35,105 nucleotides of DNA, from assembly GCA_947569365.1 (NCBI GenBank), contig CANOSM010000021.1, positions 1-35,105 of the forward strand, in the 5' to 3' direction. The notes under the pieces are model-generated. The model worked only from the letters and a program-made list of their open reading frames with translations. It made no database searches and was not told the origin of the DNA. A program made the position numbers and the translations under genes. This DNA is from an uncultured Clostridium sp. (GTDB lineage: Bacteria; Bacillota; Clostridia; TANB77; CAG-508). Positions 26,256-35,051 of the stretch are shown here, in pieces. Numbering within the stretch: position 1 is the stretch's first letter; the number at the start of each line of letters is the position of its first letter.

Positions 26256-27711
26256 TTAATTTCCAATGTATTCTACTAGATATATGTTATAAATATATTC
26301 TTCATATGCTGCTTGAAAATCTTTATGCATTATAAGTTTGTACTTATCGTTTTTAAAATATTGATTATAATAATCTGTACCGTATTACCCAACATCTTCT
26401 TTTGCAATTCATATCTATAAAATCAGGTTTTACATAAGTTGTCATCTGTGATCCAAAAGCTTTATATGCCTCTTCTATACCCCAATTTCCTTCATTGTAA
26501 TAATACTGTGTATATTTAGTAAAGTTCTCTGCTACTACTGAGCCACATCCTATATCTTTAAAAGTAATAACATCTCCTTCTTGAATATTATCTTTTATAT
26601 ATTGGATTGGTTCTTGGTTTGCATTACTATAGTTTTCTTTTACCATTGAAACATTATTTATAATTCCCATAATCAGAATAATTGTACAAATTATAGCTGT
26701 ACATATTTTTTTACCTTTAGCAAGCATAAAGCTTATAGCAAATATTTCTAACCCTGCAACTACAAATATATATCTATAGTATAAGATATCTGAATTCATT
26801 TTTTTAGAAATTGCCCAAGCTGCAAATATTACTAATATATATACTAGCATTGCAAATACAGCAGGAATATTTTTCTTTATCTTTCCGTTTTTTATAAATA
26901 CATATACTATATATATAAGTACTAGAACAGAAATTATAGCCCCTATATAAAATTCTAAATTTCCTGCAAATGTAAATCCTAAGATTTCTATTAATGTTTT
27001 AGGAAATTCAATGTTTATCCAAAATCCCTTCTTTACACTATTTAGCTGTGATACAAAACATATAAACCATGGTAAATATAAAATTCCTTGCAGAATTCCT
27101 ATACAAATTTGAGTAATACCTGCATTTTTATTTTTGCTTTTTATAAAATATAAAAGTAATAATATATTTATTATTCCTGCTGCCATAAGACCATAATAAT
27201 GAGTATATATACTACATAAACTTGTTATTCCAAATATTATCCAGTATGATATCTTATTTTCTTTAGTCAGTCTATACGCATATATTGCTAGAAGAGTAAC
27301 TAAAAACATTGCAAATGCATACATTCTAATTTCATTTGCATACACACTATTTATTGGAGAAAAATATATGAGGAATGAAAATATTAGACCTGTTTTTTCT
27401 CCAAAATCTTTTCTAATATGAGTAAATCCTAAAATTCCAGTTAAAGTAATAGCTATTCCTGAAAAGATTCTAAATGCTAATATAGAATTATTTGTTATAA
27501 AAGAAATTATATGTAAGATATAATAATATAAAATCGGGTGGACATCATGACTTCCAAATTCCCATATATCCCTAAAACTATTACCTGCCATACCTACAGA
27601 ATAGCTTTCATCAAACCATAGGTTTGTATGAAATATACTTAAATTAACAAATATTATTCCCACAAAAATAATAAATAGATGTACATTTTTTAAACTAATT
27701 TTTTCTTTCAT
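26256..27711 (-). CDS. GT39/ArnT-like membrane glycosyltransferase, +1 frameshift at CGGT
   Basis: Polytopic lipid-linked-sugar glycosyltransferase of the PMT/ArnT superfamily. The N-terminal membrane helix is followed by LWFDESYSVG, with the catalytic acidic pair, and SHDVHPILYYYILH, then about ten more membrane segments and a C-terminal extracytoplasmic domain. Substrate unknown. The first frame reaches CWVI and then an in-frame CGG (26380-26382, codon 444); without a shift it ends three codons later. Skipping one base continues as TDYYNQYFKNDKYKLIMHKD and ends at 26256 just before a terminator, giving 484 aa. The tail is conserved in character (aromatic, charged) and gives a sensible WVIGTD join. 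AGGGG precedes the ATG at 27711. Confidence 0.82.
26379..26382 (-). other. Candidate +1 recoding site CGGT in the GT39-like gene
   Basis: Minus strand: GTA-ATA-CGGT-ACA-GAT. CGG is in frame with the 27711 start; skipping the C gives Val-Ile-Gly-Thr-Asp and opens 41 more codons. Confidence 0.6.
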
Positions 27712-27931
27712 TTTTACCCCTTTTGAATAATTTATATTTTATAATATTCTATTATTTTATATATGTATACTTATACAACTGTGAATTCATAATAATATCA
27801 ATTATTATTTTTTTATACATAAAACTCTTTTTGAATTATATACTATTACTTTAATTAAATCAAATAATAAATTAACAATTCAATCTAATTTTAAACGTAT
27901 TTATTTTTACTATCTTAAAACTTTCAAATTA

Positions 27932-27960
27932 TTGATATTTCAAGTAATTTCTGCTATAAT
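27932..27960 (+). promoter_or_regulatory. Sigma-A promoter of the transglutaminase-like gene
   Basis: TTGATA (27932-27937), 17-base spacer, TATAAT (27955-27960), 37 bases before the start codon. Confidence 0.75.
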
Positions 27961-27996
27961 TGTTATATAAATTATAAAAATGAAAGGTACAATATT

Positions 27997-29226
27997 ATGA
28001 TAAATATAAGTTTTGATCATAGACAAATTGAACATAATAATATGCAAGTTAGAGAAATTCCAACATTATCTGCAATTAAAAGTACTATAAATTATACTGG
28101 TCCTTATGTTTCTTTTATTCCTGAACCATTCTATAATTCAACTAGAATGCAAGGAACAATATGTAATGATTCTTCAAAAACTGGTATAGAGAAAATTGCT
28201 TTATTAAAAGAAAAAGTAAATCAAATTATTACTGATTTTAATAATACCCTTTCCAATACTAATTTAACAGGAGAAGATTTACAAGTAGCAAAAGCTATGT
28301 TAATTTATAATTATATTTTAGGAAATGTAAGATACTCACCAGAACTTCATACTGAAAATGGAGGAATAATATCTGATTATAGATATCCAAATACACATAA
28401 TGTATATGGTGCCTTAGTAGATAATATTGCTGTATGTACTGGACAAAGTGAAGCATTTTATATATTAGCTTCCCTAATGGGACTTGAATGTAAAAGAGTA
28501 ATGGATCCTAATATTGATCATACATTTAATATAGTAAAAATGGGGGATAATTGGCATAAGTGTGATGTTACAGCTGAAATGAACTTCTCTGTGTCTGGGA
28601 TTCCTAGTGGACGCTGGAAACAAGATTGCTTTTTAAGAGAATGGGACTGTATTGGTTCGACAGTATCAAATTCAAGAATTCCAGAAACATTTTCACCAAT
28701 ACATTGTAGACATTATCCAGATAATAGAATTATAGATATAAAGAACCAATTATCAAGATCAGGAATAAGTTTTGATTACAACTTTCAAAGAACTTATGTA
28801 CCAACATTATATGATGCACTAAAAATAGTTACTCATAGGATAAATCAAAAAAGTAATACTGAAAATCAAATAAATATATCACCTAAAATATCTGTTTTGA
28901 AACGTTCTGATAATAGGCTAATTCCAGAAAAATTTATTCCAAAAATGCAAGAAAATCTAAAAATAGTTTTTAATAATGAAAATGTAATAAAAAGTAATGA
29001 TAGATACTTTGTAGATGATAAAAATAATATTATACATTTTAATGATAATCAAGTAACTACATTAACACCTACTAGAAATCTTAATCCTGAGTTCATTATT
29101 AGATATGGAAAAAATGGTAAGTTAGAAAAAATTTATACAACTGATAAATTCGGGAACAATTTAACTGAAATTCCATTATATAAACCACATATACATAAAA
29201 ATACAGTAAAAAGTTTCTTTAAATAA
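27997..29226 (+). CDS. Transglutaminase-like cysteine protease-fold protein
   Basis: 409 aa. The middle third is a transglutaminase-like core: HNVYGALVDNIAVCTGQSEA with Cys147, the helix FYILASLMGLECKRV, then DHTFNIVKMGDNWHKCDVTAE with His175 and Asp190, a complete Cys-His-Asp triad. The N-terminal 100 residues contain a helical lead-in, the C-terminal 170 residues are unrecognised and beta-rich with Lys/Asn-rich linkers. There is no signal peptide or membrane segment, so it acts in the cytoplasm unless exported by another route; the family covers proteases, cross-linkers and peptide-processing enzymes. GAAAGG lies before the ATG, with its own promoter and terminator. A CGG at 29151 is out of frame and causes no shift. 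Confidence 0.82.
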   Translation: MINISFDHRQIEHNNMQVREIPTLSAIKSTINYTGPYVSFIPEPFYNSTRMQGTICNDSSKTGIEKIALLKEKVNQIITDFNNTLSNTNLTGEDLQVAKAMLIYNYILGNVRYSPELHTENGGIISDYRYPNTHNVYGALVDNIAVCTGQSEAFYILASLMGLECKRVMDPNIDHTFNIVKMGDNWHKCDVTAEMNFSVSGIPSGRWKQDCFLREWDCIGSTVSNSRIPETFSPIHCRHYPDNRIIDIKNQLSRSGISFDYNFQRTYVPTLYDALKIVTHRINQKSNTENQINISPKISVLKRSDNRLIPEKFIPKMQENLKIVFNNENVIKSNDRYFVDDKNNIIHFNDNQVTTLTPTRNLNPEFIIRYGKNGKLEKIYTTDKFGNNLTEIPLYKPHIHKNTVKSFFK

Positions 29227-29258
29227 ATATTATTAAATTATTTGACTTCTTTAAAATG

Positions 29259-29300
29259 AAAAAGAGAAAAATTAGTTTTTTATAATTTTTCCCTTTTCTT
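29259..29300 (+). terminator. Terminator after the transglutaminase-like gene
   Basis: GAAAAATTA (29266-29274) pairs with TAATTTTTC (29283-29291), flanked by A-rich and T-rich tracts including CCCTTTTCTTTTTT. Confidence 0.75.
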
Positions 29301-29367
29301 TTTTATATTATATTGAATATCCATTTTACTTAAAAATTCTAGACAATTTCTAATACTTATATAAAAT

Positions 29368-29894
29368 TTATTTCTTATATGAATTCCAATTTTTAATATT
29401 ATATTTTTCTTCTTTTTCTAGTAAACTAATTTGTTTTTTTATTTCTTCTATATCTTCTTTATTAAACCTTTCAAAATTATCATAAAATCCAGTGGCTTTA
29501 TTAGGAAATACTAATGCTTCTCCCAAGTTTGTGTAATAGATTTTTTTGTTCTGCCATATAAATGAATATGAAACTCTGGTTCCATTTCTTTTTTATACGC
29601 CCAATTTCCATTTTCTTGATAGTTTATTCTGTCAATAATTATACCTCTATTTTTCATTCCATTTTGCATTGCTTCTCATATTAATAAAGTTAATCTCATA
29701 ACTTCAATAGCTAAATTTGGCTCTAGTTCAGTTCTATTATTAAAATATCTATTTTTAGCTCTTATCCATAAATGTCCTCCATCTGTTCTTGGTATATGTG
29801 GTACCTTTGGAACTGCTACTGCAAAATTTTCTGTTTCATAGATAGATATATCATTAAATGGTTCTATTTCTTTATGTAGTTTATCATTTTCCAT
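29368..29894 (-). pseudogene. HIT-like protein gene, broken by TGA and a -1 shift
   Basis: The first 72 codons (MENDKLHKEIEPFNDISIYE..., PHIPRTDGGHLWIRAKNRYF, LAIEVMRLTLLI) end at an in-frame TGA (29676-29678). Reading on gives EAMQNGMKNRGIIIDRINY and then EPEFHIHLYGRTKKS, a histidine-rich motif like that of HIT-superfamily hydrolases. Near 29525-29530 a base is missing; the following frame gives LGEALVFPNKATGFYDNFER and runs to TAA at 29368. The TGA stands where a glycine would fit (GGA to TGA). Two lesions of different kinds, neither at CGG, suggest true decay. GAGGAG precedes the start; it lies 38 bases after dxs in the same operon. Confidence 0.6.
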
Positions 29895-29932
29895 AATTGT
29901 TATGGCTCCTCTTTTCTTATTTATTTTTTATT

Positions 29933-31691
29933 CTATATTTTAATATTTTCTAAGTCTTTTATAATTTGCTCTACTGTTATTCCATTTTCTCTTAACAATT
30001 CATCTACCATATATCTATCTGGAAAACTCTTCTCAATTCCATAATTTTTAACTTTAATATCACTTGTTCCATAAAAACTTGAGATTTTTTCTCCAAAGCC
30101 TCCTTCAAGAATGCCATCTTCTAAAGTAATTACTATATCATGTTTATTTTTTAAACTTTTCAATAATTCTTTATCTAATCCTGTAATATATCTTGGGTTA
30201 ATTAATGTAGGAGTTATTCCAAATTTCTTATTAATTTCTTCTGATATTTTCTCTCCTAATTGAAAAAAATCTCCGAAGTGCTATAATTGCTATTTTCTCT
30301 CCACTTACTTCTACTTTGTATTTATTAAGATTACTATAATCTGTATCTATTTGCTTTTTAGTAGATATTACTCCATTATATGGAACACGAATTGCTACAG
30401 GAAATTTATTTTGTTCTATACTCCAATCTAACATTGCTAAGTATTCTTGTTTACAAGTTGGTGCTAAATAAACTAAATTTGGAATATTACTCATCATTGC
30501 TATATCATATAATCCTAAATGTGTAACATCATTCCATCCAAATACAGATGCTTTATTTACTAATATTGTTGCTGGATTATTATTTATACATAAATCTTGT
30601 GATAATTGATCATATGCTCTTTGAATAAAACTTGACTGTACTGCAAATACAGGCTTTCCTCCATTTTTTGCTATTCCTGAAACAAAAGCTACTGCATGTT
30701 CTTCAGCAATTCCAACATCTACATATTGTTTTCCTGCCATTTCTCTCTTATTCTTTGTAAATCCTCCACTTGATGGGGCACCAGCTATTATGGTGATGAT
30801 TTTTTCATCGTTTTTCATTTTATTTAATAAATAATCAGACGTAATACTTTCATAAGTTTCAATCTTAGTAGAAGTCTCTGCTTTTTTGTTTTCTAGGCTA
30901 AATGGATTACACCAGTGCCATTTTTCCTTGTTTTCTTCCGCATTTTTATATCCTTTTCCTTTCTGGGTATTAATGTGTATAACAATTGGATGATTAATGT
31001 CTTTTACTTTTTTAAATGTCTCTATTAGTTTTGAGATATTATTTCCATCATCTACATACATATAATCCAAATTCATTGCTTTGAATAAATTACACTTACA
31101 TGTTCCTTTACTTTCCCTTAATTCTTTTAGGTTTTTATATAAGCCTCCATGATTTTCTGCAATTGACATGTCATTATCATTTACAATTATTATAAAATTA
31201 CTTTGAAGTTCACTTGCAAAATTTAATCCTTCTAATGCTTCTCCACCACTTAGAGATCCATCACCAATAACTGCAATTATGTTTTCTTTATCACCTTTTA
31301 AATCTCTTGCTTTAGCAAGTCCAGATGCTAAACTAATAGATGTAGATGTATGTCCTATATTAAATAAATCGTGATTGCTTTCTTTTGGGTTTGTATATCC
31401 TGAAACATCTTTAAAATGTTCTTCATCAAGGTATCCATCTTTTCTTCCTGTTAAAATTTTATGTGTGTAACATTGATGTGATACATCAAATACAATTTTA
31501 TCTATTGGAGAATTAAATACATAATGAAGTGCTATAGTCATTTCAACTACACCAAAGTTTGATCCCAAATGTCCTCCTTTTTTAGAAAGTCTATTCATTA
31601 GAGCCTTTCTTATTTCTTTTGATAATTCGTTTAATTCATCAATATTCATTTTTTTAATATCTTTTGGACTATTAATTTTTTCTAAATACAT
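29933..31691 (-). CDS. dxs: 1-deoxy-D-xylulose-5-phosphate synthase, +1 frameshift at CGGA
   Basis: Thiamine-diphosphate enzyme for the first step of the MEP isoprenoid pathway. Visible motifs: GGHLGSNFGVVEMTIALHYVF with the active-site His, DVSHQCYTHKILTGR, GDGSLSGGEALEGLN plus NDNDMSI (ThDP/Mg2+ site), and in the pyrimidine domain VGIAEEHAVAFVSG and DVTHLGLYDI. The first frame reaches IAIIAL and an in-frame CGG (30273-30275, codon 473); the C-terminal transketolase domain (GDFFQLGEKISEE, SLKNKHDIVITLEDGILEGGFGEK) continues in the +1 frame to 29933. Skipping one base gives 585 aa, slightly short for DXS but complete, and restores the expected Leu-Gly. AAAGGAG precedes the ATG at 31691. Operon: DUF5131 - CDF - dxs - HIT-like remnant. 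Confidence 0.92.
30272..30275 (-). other. Candidate +1 recoding site CGGA in dxs
   Basis: Minus strand: GCA-CTT-CGGA-GAT-TTT. CGG is in frame with the 31691 start and the following GAT is in frame with the C-terminal part. Skipping the C gives Ala-Leu-Gly-Asp, as expected at the start of the DXS C-terminal domain. Confidence 0.7.
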
Positions 31692-31729
31692 AATTTTCTC
31701 CTTTATTTTTATATTTACTATTCTATTAA

Positions 31730-32590
31730 TTAAATTGGATTTACATGTATCACAGCTAAGTATATTTCACTTATATTATTCATTATTTCTTTTTCTAAAT
31801 TATCTGCTATACTATGACTTTCAAATGTTGATAAATTACCATCTACAAATATAGAAAACGATATTTGATATTTATATCCTACTGGTGTTGAATTAAAATG
31901 TGTTATTTTTTTTATATCTTCATGTTTATTAATAATATCATATACTCTCTTTTTCGTGTCTTCATTTATTGATTTATCCATTAAAACATCATAACTTTCT
32001 ATAAATATCTTTATTGCTGTAATTAATATCCATATTGCAATTATGATTCCTACTACACTATCTACAATATAAATTCCCTTTAAACTAAGCAAGCATGATA
32101 TTAGATTTAAAGATGTAATAACACAATCATTTCTATGGTCTTTTGCATTTGCATCTAATAATAGATTATTTAATTTTTTTGATACTCTATTTGTATATAT
32201 GTATAAACATAATTTAACGAAAATTGTAATAAAACATACTATAATAAGCCATATTGAAAATTCGTATTTATTTTTTATAAAAATGGAAATTATCGAATCT
32301 TTTAATATACTTACTGCCATAAGTCCCATTACTATACTTATTAGCATTGAATATATATATTCTGCTTTTCCATGCCCTAAATTATGATCATCATCATATG
32401 GTTTGCTTGCTATTTTGTTTCCTATAAATGTCATAAAAGAAGAAAAAATATCTCCTGCACTATTAAATGAGTCTGCTATCATAGCTTGACTATTTGTTAT
32501 AAATCCTATTATTCCTTTTATAATAAGAAGTAATATATTTCCTAATATTCCTAATATACTAACTAATTTAACACTTTTAAATCTATCCAT
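31730..32590 (-). CDS. Cation diffusion facilitator (CDF) transporter
   Basis: 286 aa. Six membrane segments and a C-terminal cytoplasmic ferredoxin-like domain (about 205-286), the CDF plan. The metal sites are visible: ADSFNSAGDIFSSF in TM2 (DxxxD type), DDDHNLGHGKAEYI after TM2, and ANAKDHRNDCVITS in TM5 (HxxxD type). Exports divalent metal ions (Zn, Fe, Mn or Co) in exchange for protons; the metal cannot be told by eye. AAGGAA precedes the ATG at 32590. It sits 38 bases before dxs and 18 bases after the DUF5131 gene, so the three are very likely one transcript. Confidence 0.92.
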   Translation of the reverse strand: MDRFKSVKLVSILGILGNILLLIIKGIIGFITNSQAMIADSFNSAGDIFSSFMTFIGNKIASKPYDDDHNLGHGKAEYIYSMLISIVMGLMAVSILKDSIISIFIKNKYEFSIWLIIVCFITIFVKLCLYIYTNRVSKKLNNLLLDANAKDHRNDCVITSLNLISCLLSLKGIYIVDSVVGIIIAIWILITAIKIFIESYDVLMDKSINEDTKKRVYDIINKHEDIKKITHFNSTPVGYKYQISFSIFVDGNLSTFESHSIADNLEKEIMNNISEIYLAVIHVNPI

Positions 32591-32608
32591 AGTTTTTTCC
32601 TTATTTTT

Positions 32609-33322
32609 TTATAAATATTTCATTCCTTTTTTAGCTTGACTGTATTCTTTATAATGATTTATTTTATAATGCTTACCATTCATTACAAAGTTTGATCCTG
32701 TTTGATGAAAATCAAATTTTATATCATATTTATCACAAGTTTGTTTAATATGTTTCACCCAATCAAAATTACAAACTCTAGCATTTTCATAAGATTCTCC
32801 GCCAACAGAAATCATGTCTATTTTTCCTTTATCCAAAAATGGATTTAGATCAATATCTTCTAAAATTGGTGAAATTAAAATATATTTATGTTTAGCTTTA
32901 ATATTTGAAAGAATCGGTAATCTTTCATTAGTTTTTTCTTGATTTTCACAAGTAGCTGCAATTATAACATTGTCATATCCATCATTCCAGTCGTTTGGTA
33001 TACATTCATTAAATCTCTCGATTCTTTTAGTACAAATTAAAAAATTTACATCTTTTCGCTTTTTTATAATATTCCATGCATCATTTCTAAAACTGTCTGC
33101 TTCTTGTATGAAAAAATCTGATGTAAAACAAGTTGCTACTTCACTTCCAGATGGTATTTTATAGTTTCCAAGTCTGTCTTTCTTTAAAGGTAAATTAAAA
33201 TTACTTTTTGATTTAGTTATAATATTTGTATCTTTATCTCGTTTTTTATCTAAATAAAATACATAACAATTTAGACATCCTGGACTACACTTATGACATC
33301 CATGCCACGGATTCCAAAGCAT
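32609..33322 (-). CDS. DUF5131 (phage Gp37/Gp68-type) protein, radical-SAM-like
   Basis: 237 aa. The start WNPWHGCHKCSPGCLNCYVF is the DUF5131 signature, with a Cys cluster resembling a radical-SAM CxxxCxxC. Further family segments are [62 protein letters not shown], and MISVGGESYENARVCNFDWV. Seen in phages and many bacterial chromosomes; the reaction is not established. The ATG at 33322 follows AAGGGAT. It begins the operon with the CDF transporter and dxs; no other phage genes are near, so I read it as a chromosomal family member. Confidence 0.85.
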   Translation of the reverse strand: MLWNPWHGCHKCSPGCLNCYVFYLDKKRDKDTNIITKSKSNFNLPLKKDRLGNYKIPSGSEVATCFTSDFFIQEADSFRNDAWNIIKKRKDVNFLICTKRIERFNECIPNDWNDGYDNVIIAATCENQEKTNERLPILSNIKAKHKYILISPILEDIDLNPFLDKGKIDMISVGGESYENARVCNFDWVKHIKQTCDKYDIKFDFHQTGSNFVMNGKHYKINHYKEYSQAKKGMKYL

Positions 33323-33554
33323 TTTTTTAATATCCCTTCTTTTCTTTAGATATGCTATAAATAACTTATTTTATTTATATTCTTCATAAAATTACATATA
33401 TTTTTATTATTATATAGTAACTTAATTTATATTTATTGAATTATAGCACATTTATTGTAAAAGAAAAGCACATTTTGTAAATATTTTTTACTAATTTTTG
33501 TAAATTTTGAAACATTCTTAATAATATAGTGACTCTTATATTAGGGGGATTATA

Positions 33555-34280
33555 GTGCAAAATTTATTAATAGTAGAAAATAATATAATAAAAAGCAGAC
33601 AAATTATTAATTATATTTCACAAAAGAATGATGATTTAAAAGTATATAATATTTCTTATACATATGATGAAGCAATTAAAATGATAGAAACTCAAAAGCC
33701 TGACATTATAATATTAGATTTAAAACTTACTGATTCATGTTTTACTAAAATAGTAAGATATATTAAAGAAAATAATATTACAAAATATTTACATTCTATT
33801 CTTGTAATATCTGAGAATACAAAAATATCTTCTGATATACCTAATAGTCCATATATATTTTCATATATACAAAATCCATATAAATTAGAAGATATTCAAG
33901 ATAAACTAAAAATTATGATAACATTTAAAAATATGATGAAAACTAAAAAAGATACAGAAATAATAAAAAAGATAAATACAGAATTAAAAAATCTTGGCTA
34001 TAACTTTTCTCACAATGGTACAAAATATTTATCAGAAGTAATATTTGAATTGTATAATAGAAAAGATTTATATACAGAAAATTTAAATAAGTTTATTTAT
34101 CCTATTATAGCAGAAAAATATAATAAAAGTATAAATACAATATGTGGAAATATTAAGCAAGCAACAATATCTATGCTGTCAAATTGCGAAGAAAAAACAA
34201 TTATGGAATATTTTAATTATACTATTTTTGTTAAACCTAAGTTAAAAGAAATAATCTTTACTATTTTTAGCAAATTATAG
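33555..34280 (+). CDS. Spo0A-like response regulator with a degenerate receiver
   Basis: 241 aa. N-terminal receiver-like domain (1-120): Asp55 in IIILDLKL sits at the phospho-acceptor position, but the usual acidic pair is Glu8-Asn9 and the invariant Lys before Pro is missing (YIQNPY), so phosphorylation-dependent switching is doubtful. Residues 138-241 resemble the Spo0A C-terminal DNA-binding domain: LKNLGYNFSHNGTKYLSEVI, a helix with YPIIAEKYNKSINTICGNIKQA as recognition region, then MEYFNYTIF. It is too divergent to be the master Spo0A and looks like a paralogue. It starts at GTG with GGGGG upstream. No kinase gene is adjacent. Confidence 0.8.
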   Translation: MQNLLIVENNIIKSRQIINYISQKNDDLKVYNISYTYDEAIKMIETQKPDIIILDLKLTDSCFTKIVRYIKENNITKYLHSILVISENTKISSDIPNSPYIFSYIQNPYKLEDIQDKLKIMITFKNMMKTKKDTEIIKKINTELKNLGYNFSHNGTKYLSEVIFELYNRKDLYTENLNKFIYPIIAEKYNKSINTICGNIKQATISMLSNCEEKTIMEYFNYTIFVKPKLKEIIFTIFSKL

Positions 34281-34438
34281 TTAATAATAACTTATTTTTT
34301 ACTTTTTATACCTTTTTATAGATAATATTTTTAAAAATAGTATACTTTATTTAATCTATGTTCTTTATAGATATCTAAAAAACTTCATTTTAGATTATTG
34401 TTAAAGTTAGCATAAGCATCAATAGGAGGTAAAACATT

Positions 34439-34942
34439 ATGAGTAAAAAAATTATTTCACAGACAACACGGGTTTTAACATGTTTGTTATTACTTGTAGC
34501 ATTAAGCTTTGTTTCAATTACAGCACATGCAGCAGGAACTGAAAATTGGGGAGCATCAAATTATGATATATTAGAAAAGTTTCGTGTTAAGGATACTAAC
34601 TTAACACCTGTAAAGACAATTACAAAAACAGGTCTTTTATCAATTAAATATTATGCTGTACCTTGTAGAGAGGGACATTTAAGTTGCCCTAAAAATTGTA
34701 CTGCTGAGAAAGAAAAACGTTACTTTTCACCTTTTACTGTAACTGTACAAATTAGAAATGCTAAGACAGGAAGAACTTTAGCACGTTGTGCTACTGATGA
34801 ATATGTACAACATACTATATCTTATAAAGTTAAAGCAGGTATGAAAATTCAAATCTTTTTTGATGTAAGTACAAAAGCAGGTGAACGTAAACCTGGACCT
34901 ACACGTGTAGCACATATTCAGTATCAGTATAGAATTAAATAA
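34439..34942 (+). CDS. Secreted protein of unknown function, probable recent arrival
   Basis: 167 aa. A classical signal peptide (Lys-Lys, hydrophobic core LTCLLLLVALSFV, cleavage near AHA-AG at 32-33) leads to a small extracellular domain of about 134 residues with cysteines in PCREGHLSCPKNCTAEKE and ARCATDE, likely disulfide bonds or a metal site. No family recognised. A perfect AGGAGGT precedes the ATG. Arginine is often CGT (about five times) and once CGG (codon 11), unlike the AGA-dominated neighbours, and the gene ends about 110 bases from a possible insertion-sequence tip; both point to horizontal acquisition. The in-frame CGG, followed by GTT, is read without a frameshift. Confidence 0.75.
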   Translation: MSKKIISQTTRVLTCLLLLVALSFVSITAHAAGTENWGASNYDILEKFRVKDTNLTPVKTITKTGLLSIKYYAVPCREGHLSCPKNCTAEKEKRYFSPFTVTVQIRNAKTGRTLARCATDEYVQHTISYKVKAGMKIQIFFDVSTKAGERKPGPTRVAHIQYQYRIK

Positions 34943-35051
34943 CATATTTTGCTATAATTTTAGTTGCTATAAAAACAGATAAACCTATACTTTGCAAATT
35001 GCGTCTAATATATTCTGAATATTATAACTTTGCTAACTTTAACAAGAATTA

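Noticed and set aside
29676..29678. UGA reassignment to glycine or tryptophan, suggested by the in-frame TGA in the HIT-like gene
   Set aside because: The same gene has an unrelated -1 shift, tryptophan is TGG throughout, no TGA lies inside any intact gene, and the first gene of the window ends in TGA.
29933..30163. Independent 76-aa gene
   Set aside because: It is the C-terminal end of DXS in the +1 frame.
3967..30275. Homopolymer or random indel sequencing error as the obvious cause of the four frameshifts
   Set aside because: Not fully excluded, but three of the four extra bases are not in a homopolymer, all are C before GGN of a glycine codon, and no other intact gene shows an indel. 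I keep it as the main rival explanation inside the finding rather than as the default.
32609..33322. Prophage, because DUF5131 is also called phage Gp37/Gp68
   Set aside because: No other phage gene is near and the gene sits in an operon with a CDF transporter and dxs; the family is common on chromosomes.
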